Below, piece by piece: positions 62,252 through 64,000 of a stretch of 64,000 nt of DNA (the first letter of the stretch is position 1; each line of letters opens with the position of its first letter). Where the stretch lies: positions 1 through 64,000 of the forward strand of contig JBCBKU010000008.1 in the NCBI GenBank assembly GCA_038521345.1, in the 5' to 3' direction. The notes under the pieces are model-generated. The model worked only from the letters and a program-made list of their open reading frames with translations, ran no database searches and was not told the origin of the DNA. The DNA comes from JBCBKU01 sp038521345. GTDB lineage: Bacteria; Pseudomonadota; Alphaproteobacteria; Rhodobacterales; Rhodobacteraceae. The position numbers and the translations under genes were made by a program.

Positions 62252-62273
62252 GCGTACTTTGACCAAGATCAAG
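62252..62273 (+). repeat. Copy of the intergenic repeat ending TTGACCAAGATCAAG
   Basis: Twelve bases before the ATPase start. Shares GCGTA-TTTGxxCAAGAT-AA with 54121-54141 (inverted) and GCGT-CTTGGACCAAGATGAAG with 40651-40672. One base differs from the common AAGATGAA core. Confidence 0.45.
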
Positions 62274-62284
62274 GGCCGGACCCC

Positions 62285-63085
62285 GTGAGCCGGGCGTTCA
62301 TCGATATCCGCGATGTGCGCCATGCCTACCAGACCGCGGCGGGGTCCTTGCCCGTTCTCGACGGACTGGACGTTTCGGTGCCGGAAGGCGGCTTCGTGGC
62401 GGTCGTGGGCCCGTCCGGGTGCGGAAAGTCAACGTTGACGCGGTTGGTCGCGGGACTGATGAAACCCGATGCCGGCGAAGTCTGGCTGCACGGGTCGCCG
62501 GTGACGGCGCCGCGCTCCACCGTCGGGATGGCCTTTCAGAACCCGGTTCTCCTTGAGTGGCGGTCGATCCTTAAGAACGTGCTTTTGCCGCTTGAGATCG
62601 TGCCCACGAAGCTGTCGCGAACCGAAGCGGAGGCGCGTGCGCGGCGCCTCCTGAACCTTGTCGGGTTGACCGGGTTCGAGGACAAGCGGCCGTCCGAGCT
62701 GTCCGGCGGCATGCGCCAGCGGGCCTCGCTCTGCCGCGCGCTGATCCACCAACCGGACGTTCTGATTCTTGACGAGCCGTTTGGCGCGCTTGACGCTTTC
62801 ACACGCGAGGATCTCTGGCAGACGATGCACGCCCTGAAGGCGGAAGAGCCATTTACCGGCGTGCTCATCACCCATGACCTGCGCGAGTCGATCTTTCTTG
62901 CCGATGAGGTGATCGTGCTGTCCGGCCGTCCGGCCCGGACGCAGTTCCGCCTGCCGGTCCGGTTCGACGGTCCCCGCGATCTGGAACATCTCTATACCCC
63001 GGAGGCGGCTGAGATGCTAAACACCTTGCGCCAGCAGATCGAAATTGCCCAAGGCCGCGCGCCGGCCACCGCGGCGGCGGAGTAG
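62285..63085 (+). CDS. ABC transporter ATP-binding protein (SsuB/TauB/ThiZ type)
   Basis: 266-residue ATPase. Walker A GPSGCGKST, Q-loop FQNPVLLEWRSI (with E-W-R typical of the nitrate/sulfonate/thiamine-precursor group), signature ELSGGMRQR and Walker B VLILDEPFGALDAFTR. Starts with GTG 62285; an upstream reading from 62135 passes through palindromic repeat sequence and is rejected. Five bases before the permease start, it forms the importer with the genes on either side. Confidence 0.9.
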   Translation: MSRAFIDIRDVRHAYQTAAGSLPVLDGLDVSVPEGGFVAVVGPSGCGKSTLTRLVAGLMKPDAGEVWLHGSPVTAPRSTVGMAFQNPVLLEWRSILKNVLLPLEIVPTKLSRTEAEARARRLLNLVGLTGFEDKRPSELSGGMRQRASLCRALIHQPDVLILDEPFGALDAFTREDLWQTMHALKAEEPFTGVLITHDLRESIFLADEVIVLSGRPARTQFRLPVRFDGPRDLEHLYTPEAAEMLNTLRQQIEIAQGRAPATAAAE

Positions 63086-63090
63086 GGCGG

Positions 63091-63927
63091 ATGGCGTATG
63101 TTCCCACCGAAAGCCCGGCGGCAAACCCGGCGACGGCCCGAAGCGGCGGCGGCGTCCTTGTCTGGCTGACCAGCCGCGCGGTGCTGGCGCCGATTGGCGC
63201 AATCCTCGTCTTTCTGGTCTTCTGGGAGGTGCTGGTCTGGCTGAACGACTGGCCCAACTACCTGATGGCCTCGCCGTCGGACCTGCCCGCGGCCTATGCC
63301 AAGTACTGGAACCTCTTCCTTGTCATGGGCTGGCAGACGCTCTGGCGGACGGTCGTCGGTCTGTTGCTGGCGGTGATCGTCGGTGTCGGGATCGGTATGG
63401 TGATGGGGTTTTCTCGGACCATGCGCGAGGCGCTCTACCCGCTTCTGGTGGGCTTCAACGCCATCCCGAAGGCCACGGTCGTTCCGATCGTCGCGCTGCT
63501 CTTCGTGGGTCAGCACGATTTCAACACGATCCTCATTGCATTCATGATCTCGTTCTTTCCGATCGCGGTGTCGATCTCGATCGGCCTGTCGACGCTCGAA
63601 CCCGAATACCGCGACATCCTGCGTTCGCTCGGCGCGTCGCAGGCAACGATCTTCTGGAAGATTGCGCTTCCGAAAACGCTGCCGGAATTCTTCGGGGCGC
63701 TGAAGGTGGCGGTGACGCTGGCTTTCATCGGCACGAACCTCATGGAGATCGTCAGCCCCCATGGTCGCGGACTCGGCGCGCTCTTTGACTCCGGTAAGAC
63801 GAATTCCGATTATCCGCTGATGTTCGCGGTGCTTATCGCTCTCGCTGCGCTTGGCATCGTTCTGTACTACGTGGTCGTTGCGCTCGAGCGGATATTCGCG
63901 GGCTGGGCCGAGCGGGCGCCCACCTGA
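63091..63927 (+). CDS. ABC transporter permease (SsuC/TauC/ThiX type)
   Basis: 278-residue permease with six helices. The EAA-type cytoplasmic loop reads YRDILRSLGASQATIFWKIA, the standard G-A-S block of this family, and GFNAIPKATVVPIVALLFVG precedes it. A 30-residue alanine/proline-rich cytoplasmic start precedes helix 1 (about 35-52). The stop may overlap a following start (TGATG at 63925-63929), but that reading is weakly supported. Completes the importer begun at 61129. Confidence 0.9.
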   Translation: MAYVPTESPAANPATARSGGGVLVWLTSRAVLAPIGAILVFLVFWEVLVWLNDWPNYLMASPSDLPAAYAKYWNLFLVMGWQTLWRTVVGLLLAVIVGVGIGMVMGFSRTMREALYPLLVGFNAIPKATVVPIVALLFVGQHDFNTILIAFMISFFPIAVSISIGLSTLEPEYRDILRSLGASQATIFWKIALPKTLPEFFGALKVAVTLAFIGTNLMEIVSPHGRGLGALFDSGKTNSDYPLMFAVLIALAALGIVLYYVVVALERIFAGWAERAPT

Positions 63928-64000
63928 TGAATGTCTGCGGTCCGGCGGAGCAGATAGGTGTCCATGATCCAGCCGTGCTGATCCCGGGCGGCTTTCCGGG
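63867..64000 (-). CDS. Possible 3' end of a leftward gene at the right edge
   Basis: An open minus-strand frame enters from the right edge and stops at 63867-63869. It reads RDQHGWIMDTYLLRRTADIH with codon third positions mostly G or C, as in neighbouring genes. Its last 20 codons would overlap the permease 3' end. The competing plus-strand reading from ATG 63927 has poorer codon use. The family is not recognised. Confidence 0.3.
   Translation of the reverse strand, partial: RKAARDQHGWIMDTYLLRRTADIHQVGARSAQPANIRSSATTT

Overview
The window is about 64 kb of dense, GC-rich bacterial chromosome. Gene content points to the Rhodobacteraceae (roseobacter group, Alphaproteobacteria): several ABC and TRAP uptake systems, a SelD with a fused flavoprotein domain, a fused allantoinase/OHCU decarboxylase, AttH-type export genes, and small intergenic palindromes of the kind common in that family. 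This placement is inference from gene content; there is no rRNA or tRNA in the window. Genes are tightly packed with many ATGA, GTGA, TTGA or TGATG couplings. No interval of 300 bases or more lacks a gene. The largest gaps are 35314-35596, 60841-61128, 27060-27290 and 56535-56759. No insertion sequence, prophage, CRISPR array or origin was seen.

Region by region. 1-1242: end of pxpB, then pxpC (5-oxoprolinase). 1386-5569: four coupled envelope glycosylation genes (GT2, LABN membrane protein, two ArnT/GT39-like transferases). 5612-8780: mnmH and a selD fusion, converging with overlapping 3' ends, for tRNA 2-selenouridine. 8822-13460: an AttEFGH-like operon (ABC ATPase, FtsX-type permease, AttH/CrtC-like exported protein) followed by a flavin-binding PNPOx-like gene. 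13527-15897: di-haem cytochrome c peroxidase-like gene, a Sel1-repeat protein and a VOC protein.

15986-25171: a catabolic block. A leftward six-gene operon (SsuD-like flavin monooxygenase, aldo/keto reductase, flavin reductase, TRAP dctQ-dctM-dctP) ends at a clear terminator. It is divergent from a GntR/UTRA regulator, a Gfo/Idh/MocA oxidoreductase, a Rieske oxygenase and an 84-residue protein. A strong inverted repeat sits between the two arms. 25138-27053: ureide catabolism (allA, puuE-uraD fusion). 27291-31140: a PAS-containing chemoreceptor and an AbrB-like membrane protein.

31219-46414: sugar cluster A. It has a sugar ABC importer (ATPase, Tat-type binding protein, two permeases) with an embedded lipoprotein, a PfkB kinase, FucU mutarotase, SGNH hydrolase, FGGY kinase, M42 peptidase, BtpA-family TIM barrel, aldose-dehydrogenase-like AKR and an aldonolactonase-like amidohydrolase. 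46396-60840: sugar cluster B. A ten-gene operon (binding protein, two permeases, 64-residue membrane protein, two ATPases, DhaK-DhaL kinase, SDR, TIM-barrel isomerase, PfkB kinase) lies next to a lacI-TIM barrel-PfkB/pyridoxal kinase-Gfo/Idh operon. Matching LacI-type operator candidates precede both operons. 61129-63927: a third ABC importer (NMT1/THI5-like binding protein, ATPase, permease) preceded by a well-formed RNA hairpin and continuing to the right edge.

The substrates of the TRAP/flavin monooxygenase block and of both sugar clusters cannot be named from sequence alone. These three regions are the best candidates for undescribed pathways.
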